Below, one piece after another: positions 1 to 8,055 of a stretch of DNA of 64,000 bases. Position 1 is the first letter of the stretch. Each line of letters opens with the position of its first letter. The notes beneath the pieces were generated by a model that saw nothing but the letters and a program-made list of their open reading frames with translations, ran no database searches and was not told the origin of the DNA. Both the position numbers and the translations under genes were made by a program. Location of the stretch: positions 124,001 through 188,000 of the forward strand of contig NZ_AUMH01000003.1 of the NCBI RefSeq assembly GCF_000430585.1, in the 5' to 3' direction. This DNA is from Alicyclobacillus herbarius DSM 13609 (GTDB taxonomy: Bacteria; Bacillota; Bacilli; Alicyclobacillales; Alicyclobacillaceae).

Positions 1-204
1 CTCCTCATGCACTTCCACGACCCGCGCCAACTCGTGATAGGCGCGCTTTTTATCGAGCACGGCCACCACCAAGGCGCCGGGACGGAGAGATTGTTTCGTC
101 ACATCTTTCAAAAGGTAACGGTCGGCGACAATCCGTTCCCCGGTGGAACTCAGGGCGTCTTCTGCCGTAAACGGCAGCATGCTTTGTTCAACCGTGCGAC
201 TCAT
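1..204 (-). CDS. nrdJ: Adenosylcobalamin-dependent (class II) ribonucleotide reductase, N-terminal part
   Basis: The first 68 codons of a gene that runs off the left edge. It starts at ATG 204 behind a GGGGG ribosome binding site. Residues about 22-36 (TGERIVADRYLLKD) look like the N-terminal segment of class II ribonucleotide reductases, where a conserved R-I/V-x-x-D-R-Y-x-L-K-D stretch precedes the catalytic barrel. The gene lies 31 bp downstream of nrdR on the same strand, a common arrangement for the repressor and its target. The product would reduce ribonucleotides using B12, which fits the B12 salvage genes later in the window. The family assignment rests on a short segment plus context; the catalytic cysteines are outside the window. 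Confidence 0.68.
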   Translation of the reverse strand, partial: MSRTVEQSMLPFTAEDALSSTGERIVADRYLLKDVTKQSLRPGALVVAVLDKKRAYHELARVVEVHEE

Positions 205-235
205 GTGTTCAACCCCCACGTTATGTATGATTCAA

Positions 236-760
236 TTAAAGATTTTCAGGGCTCCGGTTCTCCAACTTCTCCCGTTCCGCTCTGCTTGCCTGGCGTCTGG
301 ATGCATCGCTCAAGAGTCCAAGCACCTCTTGCGCCAACGTTTCCACATCGCGAAACTCCCGATACACACTGGCAAAGCGAACATAGGCCACGCCGTCCAG
401 TTGGCGCAGTTCCTCCATCACCCGCTCGCCAATGACGGAAGACGGCACCTCCCGCTCGTATTCCAACCGCAGGCTGCGCTCAATTCGGTGCACCACGTCC
501 TCCACGGCATCGGCAGGAATCGGGCGTTTTTCGCACGCCTTCATCAGTCCCCGGTAGAGCTTGTCCGCTGAAAATTCCTCCCGCTTTGCGTCCTTCTTAA
601 TGACCATCAACGGACGCTGTTCCACGCGCTCGTACGTGGTGAACCGCCGCCCGCAAGACGGATTGCTGCACTCACGGCGCCTGCGAATGATACTCCCATC
701 CTCGCCAGCCCGCGATTCGATGACGCGTGAATTGTCACTGCCGCAGTATGGACACCGCAC
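236..760 (-). CDS. nrdR: Transcriptional repressor NrdR
   Basis: NrdR represses ribonucleotide reductase genes in response to the ATP/dATP balance. The 174-residue protein has the expected N-terminal zinc ribbon (C3, C6, C31, C36) followed by an ATP-cone domain (about 46-136). The GTG at 760 is chosen because GGGAGG sits just upstream and the protein then begins MRCPYCGS, the usual NrdR N-terminus; longer in-frame extensions add unrelated sequence. The C-terminal tail is charged and slightly longer than usual. It is upstream of, and probably co-transcribed with, the class II reductase. Its own promoter carries two NrdR boxes, so autoregulation is likely. Confidence 0.95.
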   Translation of the reverse strand: MRCPYCGSDNSRVIESRAGEDGSIIRRRRECSNPSCGRRFTTYERVEQRPLMVIKKDAKREEFSADKLYRGLMKACEKRPIPADAVEDVVHRIERSLRLEYEREVPSSVIGERVMEELRQLDGVAYVRFASVYREFRDVETLAQEVLGLLSDASRRQASRAEREKLENRSPENL

Positions 761-828
761 CCCGTCTCCCTCCCGTCGACCGCGCATCGGTTGCCTATGC
801 GTTGGTTTACATAAGCATCCCGGTTTGA

Positions 829-844
829 ACCCTATATCTAGTGC
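829..844. promoter_or_regulatory. NrdR box 1
   Basis: The 16-bp sequence ACCCTATATCTAGTGC matches the known NrdR box consensus acaCwAtATaTwgtgt at most positions. It lies just downstream of the predicted nrdR transcription start, where bound repressor would block polymerase. Confidence 0.72.
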
Positions 845-864
845 ACATTGACCAGACAACAACG

Positions 865-893
865 ATTATACCCACTATATATATGGCAGGCAA
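865..893 (-). promoter_or_regulatory. nrdR promoter (sigma-A type)
   Basis: Read on the minus strand: -35 TTGCCT (893-888), 17-bp spacer, -10 TATAAT (870-865). The predicted start is near 858, about 100 bp upstream of the nrdR GTG. The spacer is largely occupied by NrdR box 2. Confidence 0.7.
872..887. promoter_or_regulatory. NrdR box 2
   Basis: CCACTATATATATGGC fits the NrdR box consensus and sits in the -35/-10 spacer of the predicted nrdR promoter. Its centre is 43 bp from that of box 1, about four helical turns, so both boxes face the same side of the helix, as is usual for paired NrdR sites. Confidence 0.72.
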
Positions 894-1000
894 GCGAAAG
901 AAAAGTCCGCCCGCTGCCCATTCCTTCAGATATCGCCATTCGCCGCGAGATTTTTTCTGAACTCGCCCGTTTGCGGACAACTCTATCATCTAGACGGCCT

Positions 1001-1801
1001 CTAATCGATTTCAGCGACCGATGGAAATGTATATTCCGGATAAACATCCATCTCGTCAGCTGGGTACTGAACCCCGCTTTGTACCCAAACCGTGGTCAGA
1101 CCGCATGCGCGTCCGGCTGCAATATCGGTACGCAGATTGTCTCCGACAATGAACGTCGCGCTGCGCGACAGTCCGTACCTCGATAAGGCGTAGTCAATGA
1201 ACTCGGGGGCAGGTTTCCCGACAACCACCGGCTCGACCCCGCTCGCTTCCGCAATTAAGCGGCCAACCGCGCCGTTTCCCGGATAGAACCCGTGCCCAAC
1301 CGGTAGACGAACATCCGGATTGGTCAAGACAAACCAGCCCAAATCCATCGCAAGCATCGCAAATGCCGCGTAGTCCAAATACCGTGCTTGCGTATCCAGT
1401 CCAAGCACAAGGGCGTCGACCTGCGGCAGCTGCGTTTCGGGCCACCCGCGCAGACCTACCGCAACCAACCCGACCGCCTCCAGCGCCTCCGTCACTCCAG
1501 CCGCACCAAGGAATCCTACGCGTCCCTTGCCAATCCGCCGCTTTACAAAGGCTGCGCTAGCCTCACTGGATGTCACCACTTCTTCAGCATGGGCACCAAT
1601 CCCCATGCCCTTCAGTTTCTCTGCCGTCTGCCGCGGGGTTCGGACCGAATTGTTGGTGAGAAAGACCGGCTGAATTCCCCGGTCACGCAATCGCTGAACA
1701 AACTCCGCCGCCCCCGGAATGACCGCGTCGCCCCGGTATAAGGTTCCGTCCAAATCAATTAACGCCGCTTGCCAGGCGTGCTCCAGCAGTTTCGTCGGCA
1801 T
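1001..1801 (-). CDS. HAD-IIA family sugar/nucleotide phosphatase (NagD-like)
   Basis: A 266-residue cytoplasmic phosphatase of the haloacid dehalogenase superfamily, subfamily IIA. Motif I is D16-L-D18-G-T (nucleophile and acid/base aspartates), motif II is the LTNNS segment typical of NagD/AraL-type enzymes, motif III is the lysine in VVVGKPAPEF, and motif IV is VGDNLRTDI. The C2-type cap lies between motifs II and III. Length matches the family. The substrate cannot be told from sequence; relatives hydrolyse nucleoside monophosphates, sugar phosphates or 4-nitrophenyl phosphate. It is transcribed toward nrdR but is separated from it by nrdR's own promoter. Confidence 0.9.
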   Translation of the reverse strand: MPTKLLEHAWQAALIDLDGTLYRGDAVIPGAAEFVQRLRDRGIQPVFLTNNSVRTPRQTAEKLKGMGIGAHAEEVVTSSEASAAFVKRRIGKGRVGFLGAAGVTEALEAVGLVAVGLRGWPETQLPQVDALVLGLDTQARYLDYAAFAMLAMDLGWFVLTNPDVRLPVGHGFYPGNGAVGRLIAEASGVEPVVVGKPAPEFIDYALSRYGLSRSATFIVGDNLRTDIAAGRACGLTTVWVQSGVQYPADEMDVYPEYTFPSVAEID

Positions 1802-2031
1802 CGGTCATCCACCTCCGTCATGCCCTGTCTGCAAACTCGGTTGCCTGGCTACCAGAGTACTTTACTCTACTTCACGCCACGACGCTATGGGCAGTGGATG
1901 GAGAGTGTGTGTCTGGACCGTGAAAGCGGCCTACAGTTTGCGGTAGAATCAAAAGGAGATACAATCGTGACGCCAGGTCCTTACAAGTGCGCATCTGAAC
2001 ACGCACCGGATGATAGGTAGGAGGGCGCTTT

Positions 2032-2892
2032 ATGCAGGCCGAGTACGCATGGACTCCGCAGCACGTGACGGATCATGTCTGGCAGATCCCCTTTCCCACA
2101 CCCACGCTCCCGCCGCTAGATCACACCAATACATACCTCGTTACCAACAGGAACAGAGGCCTGGTGATTGATGTCGGGACGGATAACCCGGAACATCTGA
2201 ACTGGCTGTCCACATTTCTGAAGAAAATAGGCGTCGCCCATCTGGAGCTCCTCGCCACGCATCACCATATCGACCACGTCGCCGGTCTGCCTAAGCTGGC
2301 CGCCGTTTGGCAGGCCCCGATATACATACATCCCGTTGATGCCAGACCGGCTTGTCGGCGACTGGGTCTGTCCCCGCTTTCCGTACACGCCCCGCCGACG
2401 GCGTTTGACCTGGCGGGCATCGCCGTCGAAGTGATGCATGCGCCCGGACACACCCACGGCCACCTCCACGTCAAGATTCCGCAAGACTGCATCCTCCTCG
2501 TCGGGGATAACCTCTCTGGAATCGGAACCGTCTGGGTTGGCCCACCAGACGGACATATGGAGGACTACCTGCGGACGCTTGACGCCGTCGCCGCGAATGA
2601 CGGTCTGCTCGCTGGGCCGGGGCACGGGGACATCCTACCGGACGCCCGAGCGGCCGCCGAGGCGACGAAACAACGCCGCCTCCGTCGCGAGCAGGAGATC
2701 CTCTCCTTCATCCAGCAGCGCCCGTACACGGTGGCAGAACTAAGAGACCAGATTTACGGCCCCAGTCTGGCCCAAGGCGCACAGACCGTGGCCATACGTA
2801 CACTCAAAGCCCATCTGCAACACCTGATGGAGAAGCGGCAGGCACGGCTGATATGGCGCGAGGGGAAATTTTACTACCAGGCCTGTCGCTAG
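2032..2892 (+). CDS. MBL-fold metallohydrolase with C-terminal winged-helix (LACTB2-like)
   Basis: A 286-residue metallo-beta-lactamase-fold hydrolase. The metal-binding signature HxHxDH is H77-H-H79-I-D81-H82, followed by a second histidine in the APGHTHGH segment and an aspartate in LLVGDNLSG. Residues about 215-286 form a small helical domain like the C-terminal winged helix of LACTB2/hydroxyacylglutathione hydrolase relatives. The start is ATG 2032, 7 bp after TAGGAGGG. It has no obvious partners: the upstream gene is divergent and the downstream one convergent. Family relatives include thioesterases and ribonucleases, so the substrate is unassigned. Confidence 0.88.
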   Translation: MQAEYAWTPQHVTDHVWQIPFPTPTLPPLDHTNTYLVTNRNRGLVIDVGTDNPEHLNWLSTFLKKIGVAHLELLATHHHIDHVAGLPKLAAVWQAPIYIHPVDARPACRRLGLSPLSVHAPPTAFDLAGIAVEVMHAPGHTHGHLHVKIPQDCILLVGDNLSGIGTVWVGPPDGHMEDYLRTLDAVAANDGLLAGPGHGDILPDARAAAEATKQRRLRREQEILSFIQQRPYTVAELRDQIYGPSLAQGAQTVAIRTLKAHLQHLMEKRQARLIWREGKFYYQACR

Positions 2893-2922
2893 GCCCCAGT
2901 GTCTGTGTATCCGTCCATCCGT

Positions 2923-2939
2923 TGCCGGCAGCGCCGGCA
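2923..2939. terminator. Small GC-rich hairpin between convergent genes
   Basis: A perfect 7-bp stem (TGCCGGC / GCCGGCA) with a 3-nt loop, 30 bp after the MBL hydrolase stop and just before the end of the convergent small gene. There is no clear T-run on either side, so it is at best a weak transcription end signal. Confidence 0.3.
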
Positions 2940-2948
2940 CCAGGCCGC

Positions 2949-3203
2949 CTAGAGACCTTGGAGATTGAGGTTCCCATTCGCTTTCATGTCCGGATCAAAG
3001 ACCGGAGAATCCAACCAATCCGGATCGATATACAGGTTGAACATGGATGGAGTAACGTTCCAATCCCCCATGTTGAACGCGCTGGCTAGTTTCGTCACCG
3101 AATGGGAGTCCCAGCCATTTTGCAGGTTCTGACCAAACCAAACGCCGGAATTATTGCTTTGCGCAGCGATTTTGATGCCGCCGAAGGCAATGAAAACGGC
3201 CAT
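2949..3203 (-). CDS. Small conserved spore-type protein (GerPF-like pattern)
   Basis: An 84-residue protein without signal peptide. Two patterns recall small Bacillales spore proteins: a central N-x-G-V-W-F-G-x-N-x-Q-N-G-W-D-S-H-S segment (about 18-35) and a following FNMGDWN turn that resembles the F-N-T-G-D-F motif of GerPF-like proteins, with D-P-D repeats near the C-terminus. Such proteins are involved in spore coat permeability and germination. The start at ATG 3203 follows a GGGGGCGGG stretch. The gene is monocistronic and convergent with the MBL hydrolase gene. The family call is by pattern only. Confidence 0.5.
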   Translation of the reverse strand: MAVFIAFGGIKIAAQSNNSGVWFGQNLQNGWDSHSVTKLASAFNMGDWNVTPSMFNLYIDPDWLDSPVFDPDMKANGNLNLQGL

Positions 3204-3296
3204 CTACCCGCCCCCTCACTCTTAGCTTAGATTATGCCAGAACCAAGAGGAGGGCGACTCGTTTCATCGATCCCTATTGGAGGGGAGGGATTTGTG

Positions 3297-3986
3297 ATGC
3301 CAAGCTCGGCCTGCTGGGACTTTTGGTCAACCTGCTTCCGGATGGCCCGCCGACCTCGCACCGTCATTGATACCTTATCCCTGCCGCTGGCAGCGGCGGT
3401 CCGCCGCTGTCGTTGGGCCACCGCCTGGTCCGTGACTCTATTGGCACTGGCAACTTGGCTGGCAGATCCAGGCTGGCCGACGACGACCGTTCGTCACCTC
3501 CTGTCCGCTCCCTGGGTTGGCCCAGACATCGCCAATTTGGCCTACGTTACGGCCGCCCTGCTCACCATGCCCACCGGGTACGGGATGGTACGTCTGTATA
3601 CGCTCATTCACCATACGCTGGCCGTCAATGTCTTTCACACCGCTGGTCTCCGATTGAAACTTCTGAACCTGGAGACAACCCTGCTGTCGCTCTCCTTCCC
3701 GTATGCCGTTTGTGAAGTGCTGGGGAAATGGATGCCGTGGATAGGCTCACTGGGATTCATTGTGGTGAGTGCCTTCGCCGTGTGGTTGGTCGGCGTGGGG
3801 TATGACATGATTTTCGTCCGGCGGCAACGACGCCGGTTGGGTCTGACAGGCGGAATCCTGCTGTGGATGGGCGCGACGGCACTGACGCTGTTTGTGCTTG
3901 TCGTCGGTGCCGCCACTGTGCTGGTTGCCTTGTCGGTTGTTGGTTTTTTTGTCGTGCTGGTGGCGCGCACGCAGCGGTTGTCCTGA
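3297..3986 (+). CDS. Multi-pass membrane protein of unknown function (Yip1-like)
   Basis: A 229-residue protein with a basic cytoplasmic N-terminus and about five hydrophobic segments (near residues 40-57, 78-95, 135-150, 152-172 and 190-222). The arrangement resembles the small Yip1/DUF1189-type membrane proteins of Bacillota, but no diagnostic motif is visible and I would not assign a role. The start at ATG 3297 is chosen for the GGAGGGGAGGG ribosome binding site 7-10 bp upstream; a longer frame from 3234 has no such site. The stop codon lies inside a 15-bp tandem duplication. Confidence 0.7.
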   Translation: MPSSACWDFWSTCFRMARRPRTVIDTLSLPLAAAVRRCRWATAWSVTLLALATWLADPGWPTTTVRHLLSAPWVGPDIANLAYVTAALLTMPTGYGMVRLYTLIHHTLAVNVFHTAGLRLKLLNLETTLLSLSFPYAVCEVLGKWMPWIGSLGFIVVSAFAVWLVGVGYDMIFVRRQRRRLGLTGGILLWMGATALTLFVLVVGAATVLVALSVVGFFVVLVARTQRLS

Positions 3987-4010
3987 ACTTAATCGTCCTG
4001 AACTTAAAGG
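3981..4010. repeat. 15-bp tandem duplication spanning a stop codon
   Basis: TCCTGAACTTAATCG is followed directly by TCCTGAACTTAAAGG. The first copy carries the TGA of the membrane-protein gene in frame, and the second copy repeats the same stop. Consistent with replication slippage. Confidence 0.8.
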
Positions 4011-4027
4011 GATGTCCGGACACGTAT

Positions 4028-4906
4028 CTAAATGGCGGGATGAACCTCCACTGCTTCAGAGGCCTGCGGCCAGACGAATTCCCCGGACATGACCTCCACC
4101 GCCTCGCCCGTCATCCATACCCGACCGTCCTGCACCTCAATGTCCAGGTCGCCGCCGAGCAGGTGGACACGCACGCAACTCGCAAGCCAGCCCTCGCGTA
4201 CGCCGGCTGCCACGCTCGCACAGGCTCCCGTTCCGCAGGCGTACGTAATGCCAGACCCGCGCTCCCATACGCGAAAGTCCAGCTCATCCCGACCGCGCGG
4301 GCTGACAAATTCGACATTGATTCGCTGCGGGAAATCTGGGTGGCGCTCAATGTACGGCCCCGCCTCCGCCACCGGCGCGGCCGTCGCGTCGGCGCAACGA
4401 ATCACAAAGTGCGGATTGCCCATGGAGACGAAACTCCCGACAAACTCCCCAGCCGGGGTTTGCACGCGGCCGCGGTACGGATCCTCCGCATCCGTGATAC
4501 CCGTAAAACCGACCGCCGACGCGCCGAAGCTGGCCTCCCCCATGTCGATGGTGACGCGCTCCACGCGGCCGACGGACCGATGTACAGCTGCCCACACCAC
4601 ACCCGTCTTTACCTCGATGGGAAACTCCTCCGAATCGGTATACCCATGTTCGTACACGTACTTTGCCACGCAGCGCAGGCCGTTTCCACACGTTTCTGCT
4701 TCAGATCCGTCCGCGTTGAAGATCCGCATGCGCACTGCGGCCGTTTGGCTTGGGCCGATGACGATAAGCCCGTCCGACCCGATGCCCCGCCGCACATCGC
4801 TGACGGCTCGCGCCAGCATCGGTAGCTCCGAATCCTTGAGCGGCTCCTGAAACGCATCCACGTAAATGTAATTGTTGCCCAGAGCGTGCATTTTCGTAAA
4901 GCGCAT
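4028..4906 (-). CDS. dapF: Diaminopimelate epimerase
   Basis: Converts LL- to meso-diaminopimelate, the precursor of lysine and of peptidoglycan cross-links. The 292-residue protein has both catalytic cysteines in their usual settings: C73 in ETCGNGLRC and the second in the ACGTGACAS segment near residue 226. The N-terminus MRFTKMHALGNNYIYVD is typical, which supports ATG 4906 with GGGGGG 7 bp upstream over the longer GTG at 4927. It lies 65 bp downstream of a MaoC-like gene on the same strand and may share its transcript, although the functions are unrelated. Confidence 0.96.
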   Translation of the reverse strand: MRFTKMHALGNNYIYVDAFQEPLKDSELPMLARAVSDVRRGIGSDGLIVIGPSQTAAVRMRIFNADGSEAETCGNGLRCVAKYVYEHGYTDSEEFPIEVKTGVVWAAVHRSVGRVERVTIDMGEASFGASAVGFTGITDAEDPYRGRVQTPAGEFVGSFVSMGNPHFVIRCADATAAPVAEAGPYIERHPDFPQRINVEFVSPRGRDELDFRVWERGSGITYACGTGACASVAAGVREGWLASCVRVHLLGGDLDIEVQDGRVWMTGEAVEVMSGEFVWPQASEAVEVHPAI

Positions 4907-4971
4907 TGGCTGTGCCCCCCAAACCACGATGCAATTTCAGTATAGCGCATTGGAGTCGGCACAGGACCGAA

Positions 4972-5391
4972 TCAGACAAGCATCGGTACACGAAATTGGG
5001 CGTTTCCTCGAACCACGCATCGCCCTTCGGCGACATCGGCCCAGACCTCGCAGTCAATCACTTGCCATTTCTCTTCGATCGCGACCTTCTCAATCCGTCC
5101 CTGGCAAGTCACAACATCCCCCGGCCGCACCATATCGGTGAAGCGCACGGAAAAACGCAGCAAGTCCCCCGTTTCCCCGATGGCCTGGGTCAGCATTTCC
5201 CCGACAAACGCCATAGTCAGCATGCCGTGGGCGATGACACCGCCCAGGCCCGCTTCCCGCGCGTATTCCTCCACCGTATGAATCGGGTTGAAGTCCCCAG
5301 AAGCGCCGGAGTACTTGACCAACTGAATCTTGGTCACCGGGGGCATGCTCACTGGGCCGATAGTTTGGCCAATCGAAAACTCCGTTGCCAC
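4972..5391 (-). CDS. MaoC-like hot-dog dehydratase
   Basis: A 139-residue single hot-dog-fold protein. The hydratase signature is clear: SGDFNPIHT with the catalytic Asp-His pair (D33, H38), then GGVIAHGMLTMAF. Related enzymes hydrate trans-2-enoyl-CoA to (R)-3-hydroxyacyl-CoA or dehydrate 3-hydroxyacyl chains. It is 13 bp downstream of a second, divergent hot-dog protein on the same strand; such pairs often form a heterodimer. The SDR reductase upstream fits a 3-oxoacyl/3-hydroxyacyl/enoyl route. Confidence 0.85.
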   Translation of the reverse strand: MATEFSIGQTIGPVSMPPVTKIQLVKYSGASGDFNPIHTVEEYAREAGLGGVIAHGMLTMAFVGEMLTQAIGETGDLLRFSVRFTDMVRPGDVVTCQGRIEKVAIEEKWQVIDCEVWADVAEGRCVVRGNAQFRVPMLV

Positions 5392-5404
5392 GCGCGTATC
5401 CCTC

Positions 5405-5842
5405 CTACCCCCTGCGAATCACCGTGGATTTGGACCTTTGCACCAGCTCGCCCCGGTCATTGACCACCTGATGCCGAAAGACAACGAACGTCATCCTTCC
5501 TGATTTTCCTTGCTTCTCCACGACGTCAGCCAATTCCATGGAACAGTACAGCACATCCCCAGCCAGAATCGGCAGGAAATACTCATACGCTTGCTCCCCA
5601 TGAATTAAGCCAGCCCGTGGAAAATCGAGGTCTGGAATGGTCCCGTAGTCAAATGTCCGACTGAACGTCGGGGGAGCCACCAAGCGGCCAAAGCGGCTGC
5701 TTGCCGCGTATTCCTCGTCGAGGTATAACGGATTGGTCGATCCGATGGCCTGCGCGAACTTGCGGATGGCCCCTTTCTCGACTTCATTCCGCACTGGTGC
5801 GGAAGACCTGCCGATGAATGCCCGTAAATCCGGTGCCGTCAT
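5405..5842 (-). CDS. MaoC N-terminal-domain (FAS1-type) dehydratase subunit
   Basis: A 145-residue hot-dog protein of the kind that forms the N-terminal half of two-domain MaoC dehydratases: IRKFAQAIGSTNPLYLDEEY followed by APPTFSRTF and HGEQAYEYFLPI. It lacks the full catalytic D-x-N-x-x-H, as expected for the partner subunit. The second ATG (5842) is chosen because GGGAGG lies 7 bp before it, whereas the first ATG at 5848 overlaps that site. It probably pairs with the neighbouring dehydratase at 4972-5391, like the mycobacterial HadAB type. Confidence 0.82.
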   Translation of the reverse strand: MTAPDLRAFIGRSSAPVRNEVEKGAIRKFAQAIGSTNPLYLDEEYAASSRFGRLVAPPTFSRTFDYGTIPDLDFPRAGLIHGEQAYEYFLPILAGDVLYCSMELADVVEKQGKSGRMTFVVFRHQVVNDRGELVQRSKSTVIRRG

Positions 5843-5876
5843 GTCCATTCCTCCCAGCTATGCGATAACCCCTTCA

Positions 5877-6017
5877 TCAAGCCTCCAGCTTCCGCGAACA
5901 TCGGACGAGCTTCGCCCCTGCTTCTGCGTAGCCCTGGGCAATCTGCGCCCCCAGTCCGCGCCCGCCGCCTGTAATCAGGGCCACCTTTCCATCCAAGCGA
6001 AACAAATCCAATACCAT
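5877..6017 (-). pseudogene. Truncated SDR: nucleotide-binding N-terminus only
   Basis: A 46-codon frame begins ATG GTA TTG and encodes a textbook SDR N-terminus: the segment [16 protein letters not shown] holds the TGxxxGxG dinucleotide-binding motif, followed by a helix and the end of the second strand ([12 protein letters not shown]), then TGA. Full-length SDRs are about 250 residues, so some 200 residues are missing. The intact SDR upstream is a different sequence, so this is not a simple duplicate end. The MaoC subunit's ribosome binding site begins directly after the stop. Interpreted as a remnant left by an internal deletion. Confidence 0.75.
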
Positions 6018-6082
6018 CACGCCGTCCACCCCGGCATTGCCGTGTCATAGAACCTGCCGCTGCCTTCGCTGCCCTTTCGAAG

Positions 6083-6847
6083 TCAGCCTTGCGGACGTGC
6101 CCCGTTGATGTAAATGACCTGTCCAGAAACATAGCTCGCCTCATCGCTCACCAGGAACGCAATCACGTTGGCCACGTCTTCCGGCTTCCCGGCTCTGCGC
6201 AGCGGAATCCGCTCTACGGCGGCACGCTCGAAATCTTCAAACGTCATGCCGACGCGCTCGGCAGTCGCTCGCGTCATATCAGTGACGATAAACCCCGGTG
6301 CCACTGCGTTTACGTTGATGTTAAACGGTCCAAGTTCGATGGCCAACGTACGCGTGAATCCTTGTAGCCCCGCTTTCGCCGCCGAATAGTTGGCCTGACC
6401 GCGGTTGCCCAAAGCCGATGTGCTGCTGGTATTGACAATCTTGCCGTAGCGCTGCTCGACCATATAGCGTTGAGCCGCCTTGCTGCACAGAAAGGTGCCC
6501 TTGAGATGCACGTTCATCACCGTGTCCCAATCATCCTCGCTCATCCGAAACAGCAGATTGTCACGAATCACTCCTGCATTGTTGACAAGAATGTCCAACC
6601 GGCCAAACGTGTTCACGGCGGTCTCCATCGCGTGCTCCACGGCCGCCGCGTTCGTCACATCGCAGCCAATCGCCAAAGCCTGCCCCCCAGCCTCCACAAT
6701 CGCTTTCACCGTATCTTCACAGGCATCCTCCCGTACATCCAACACAGCCACCTTGGCCCCATCGGCCGCCAGCCGCTTGGCTGTGGCCGCGCCAATGCCG
6801 CGAGCCGCCCCGGTAACCACCGCAACCCGATCCTGCAAACGCCCCAT
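6083..6847 (-). CDS. SDR family 3-oxoacyl-[acyl-carrier-protein] reductase-like protein
   Basis: A 254-residue short-chain dehydrogenase. It shows TGAARGIG (cofactor site, about 13-20), NNAG, the catalytic Ser in NTSSTSALG, the Y-x-x-x-K of NYSAAKAG, and a C-terminal SGQVIYINGARPQG typical of FabG relatives. It probably reduces 3-oxoacyl thioesters with NAD(P)H. The second ATG (6847) is preferred: GGAGGT lies 6 bp upstream, while the first ATG (6853) abuts it. It heads a minus-strand run with the SDR remnant, two MaoC proteins and perhaps dapF. Confidence 0.87.
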   Translation of the reverse strand: MGRLQDRVAVVTGAARGIGAATAKRLAADGAKVAVLDVREDACEDTVKAIVEAGGQALAIGCDVTNAAAVEHAMETAVNTFGRLDILVNNAGVIRDNLLFRMSEDDWDTVMNVHLKGTFLCSKAAQRYMVEQRYGKIVNTSSTSALGNRGQANYSAAKAGLQGFTRTLAIELGPFNINVNAVAPGFIVTDMTRATAERVGMTFEDFERAAVERIPLRRAGKPEDVANVIAFLVSDEASYVSGQVIYINGARPQG

Positions 6848-7080
6848 AGCCATACCTCCAAATCTTTATTTCATAATTGAAACGGTATTACAAACTATCC
6901 ATGTTCTGATCGTAGCGAAGAAAGGAAAGCGCTGTCAACCGTTGCTCTGGCGATTTTTGTGACAATCCGGTAGGATAGCGGACAGCGGGTCTTATGACGG
7001 AAAAAGTAGGTGTCCGGAAAGGAGATCGGTGCGACGCTCTGACCCCTTTCCAGACAACCTCGAATAAGGAGTGGAGATAC

Positions 7081-7932
7081 GTGTCCGAACCCACCATTCT
7101 TTACGGCAAGCCGGTGGTGAATCAAATTCATGAAGACATCCGTCGGCGACTGGAAACCTTAAAGAACAACGGCGTGACCCCCTGCCTGGCCACCATCTTG
7201 GTCGGGGACGATCCGGCTTCCGCCACGTATGTACGCATGAAAGGCAACGCCTGTCGTAGACTCGGGCTGACATCGCGCCCGATTCACCTGCCCAGCAGCA
7301 CCGATACCGAAACCCTCATCCGTACCATCCATGACCTAAATGACGATCCGTCTGTCCACGGCATCCTGTTGCAACACCCAGTTCCCGCAGGGATTGACGA
7401 ACGAGCCGCGTTTGATGCCATTCGCCTTGATAAGGACGTGGACGGCGTGACCAGCGCTGGATTCGGACTGACCGCGTTCGACCGTCCCGGACACCGGTCG
7501 TGCACACCCGAGGGTATCCTGCACATCTTGGACTTTTATCACATCCCGTTGCGCGGGAAACACGCCGTCGTCCTCGGACGAAGCGCCATCCTAGGCAAAC
7601 CGGTCGCGGCGATGCTGTTGAACCGCGACTGCACGGTGACCATCTGCCATTCCAAGACCGAGCAAGTGGCCGATCTCGTTCGCCAAGCGGACATCCTGAT
7701 TGCGGCCGTTGGGCGGCCCCGATACGTGCAGGGAAGCTGGCTTAAACCGGGCGCAGTGGTCATTGACGCGGGTTACAACGAAGGGAATATTGGCGATGTC
7801 GATTTCGATTCCTGCCTACCCCGCGCCGGAGCCATTACACCGGTGCCCGGCGGCGTGGGTCCGGTGACCATCGCGACGTTGCTCCAACACACCGTCCATG
7901 CTGCCGAGCAGGCATCGTTGTCCACGGTATGA
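7081..7932 (+). CDS. folD: Bifunctional methylenetetrahydrofolate dehydrogenase/cyclohydrolase
   Basis: FolD interconverts 5,10-methylene-, 5,10-methenyl- and 10-formyl-tetrahydrofolate in the cytoplasm, supplying formyl groups for purines. The 283-residue protein has the substrate loop with YVRMKGNACRRLG (normally Y-x-x-x-K), the conserved ILLQHPVP, the NADP-binding VVLGRSAILGKPVA and the C-terminal PVPGGVGPVTIATLLQHTV. The start is GTG 7081 after AAGGAGTGG; longer frames to 6994 have no ribosome binding site. The gene appears monocistronic. Confidence 0.96.
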   Translation: MSEPTILYGKPVVNQIHEDIRRRLETLKNNGVTPCLATILVGDDPASATYVRMKGNACRRLGLTSRPIHLPSSTDTETLIRTIHDLNDDPSVHGILLQHPVPAGIDERAAFDAIRLDKDVDGVTSAGFGLTAFDRPGHRSCTPEGILHILDFYHIPLRGKHAVVLGRSAILGKPVAAMLLNRDCTVTICHSKTEQVADLVRQADILIAAVGRPRYVQGSWLKPGAVVIDAGYNEGNIGDVDFDSCLPRAGAITPVPGGVGPVTIATLLQHTVHAAEQASLSTV

Positions 7933-7987
7933 CGAAGACAAGCAAATTCAGAGCGCAACGCACCGCTGGACTTTGCGAAAATGGGGC

Positions 7988-8016
7988 TTGCAAAACTATT
8001 CCGCGCCTGCTATAAT
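7988..8016 (+). promoter_or_regulatory. Promoter of tRNA-Leu copy 1
   Basis: -35 TTGCAA, 17-bp spacer, perfect -10 TATAAT (8011-8016). The predicted start is about 33 bp before the tRNA. Confidence 0.7.
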
Positions 8017-8055
8017 TCCTTTTGTCGCCGCGCTAAGCGGAACAAAAGAGAATAC

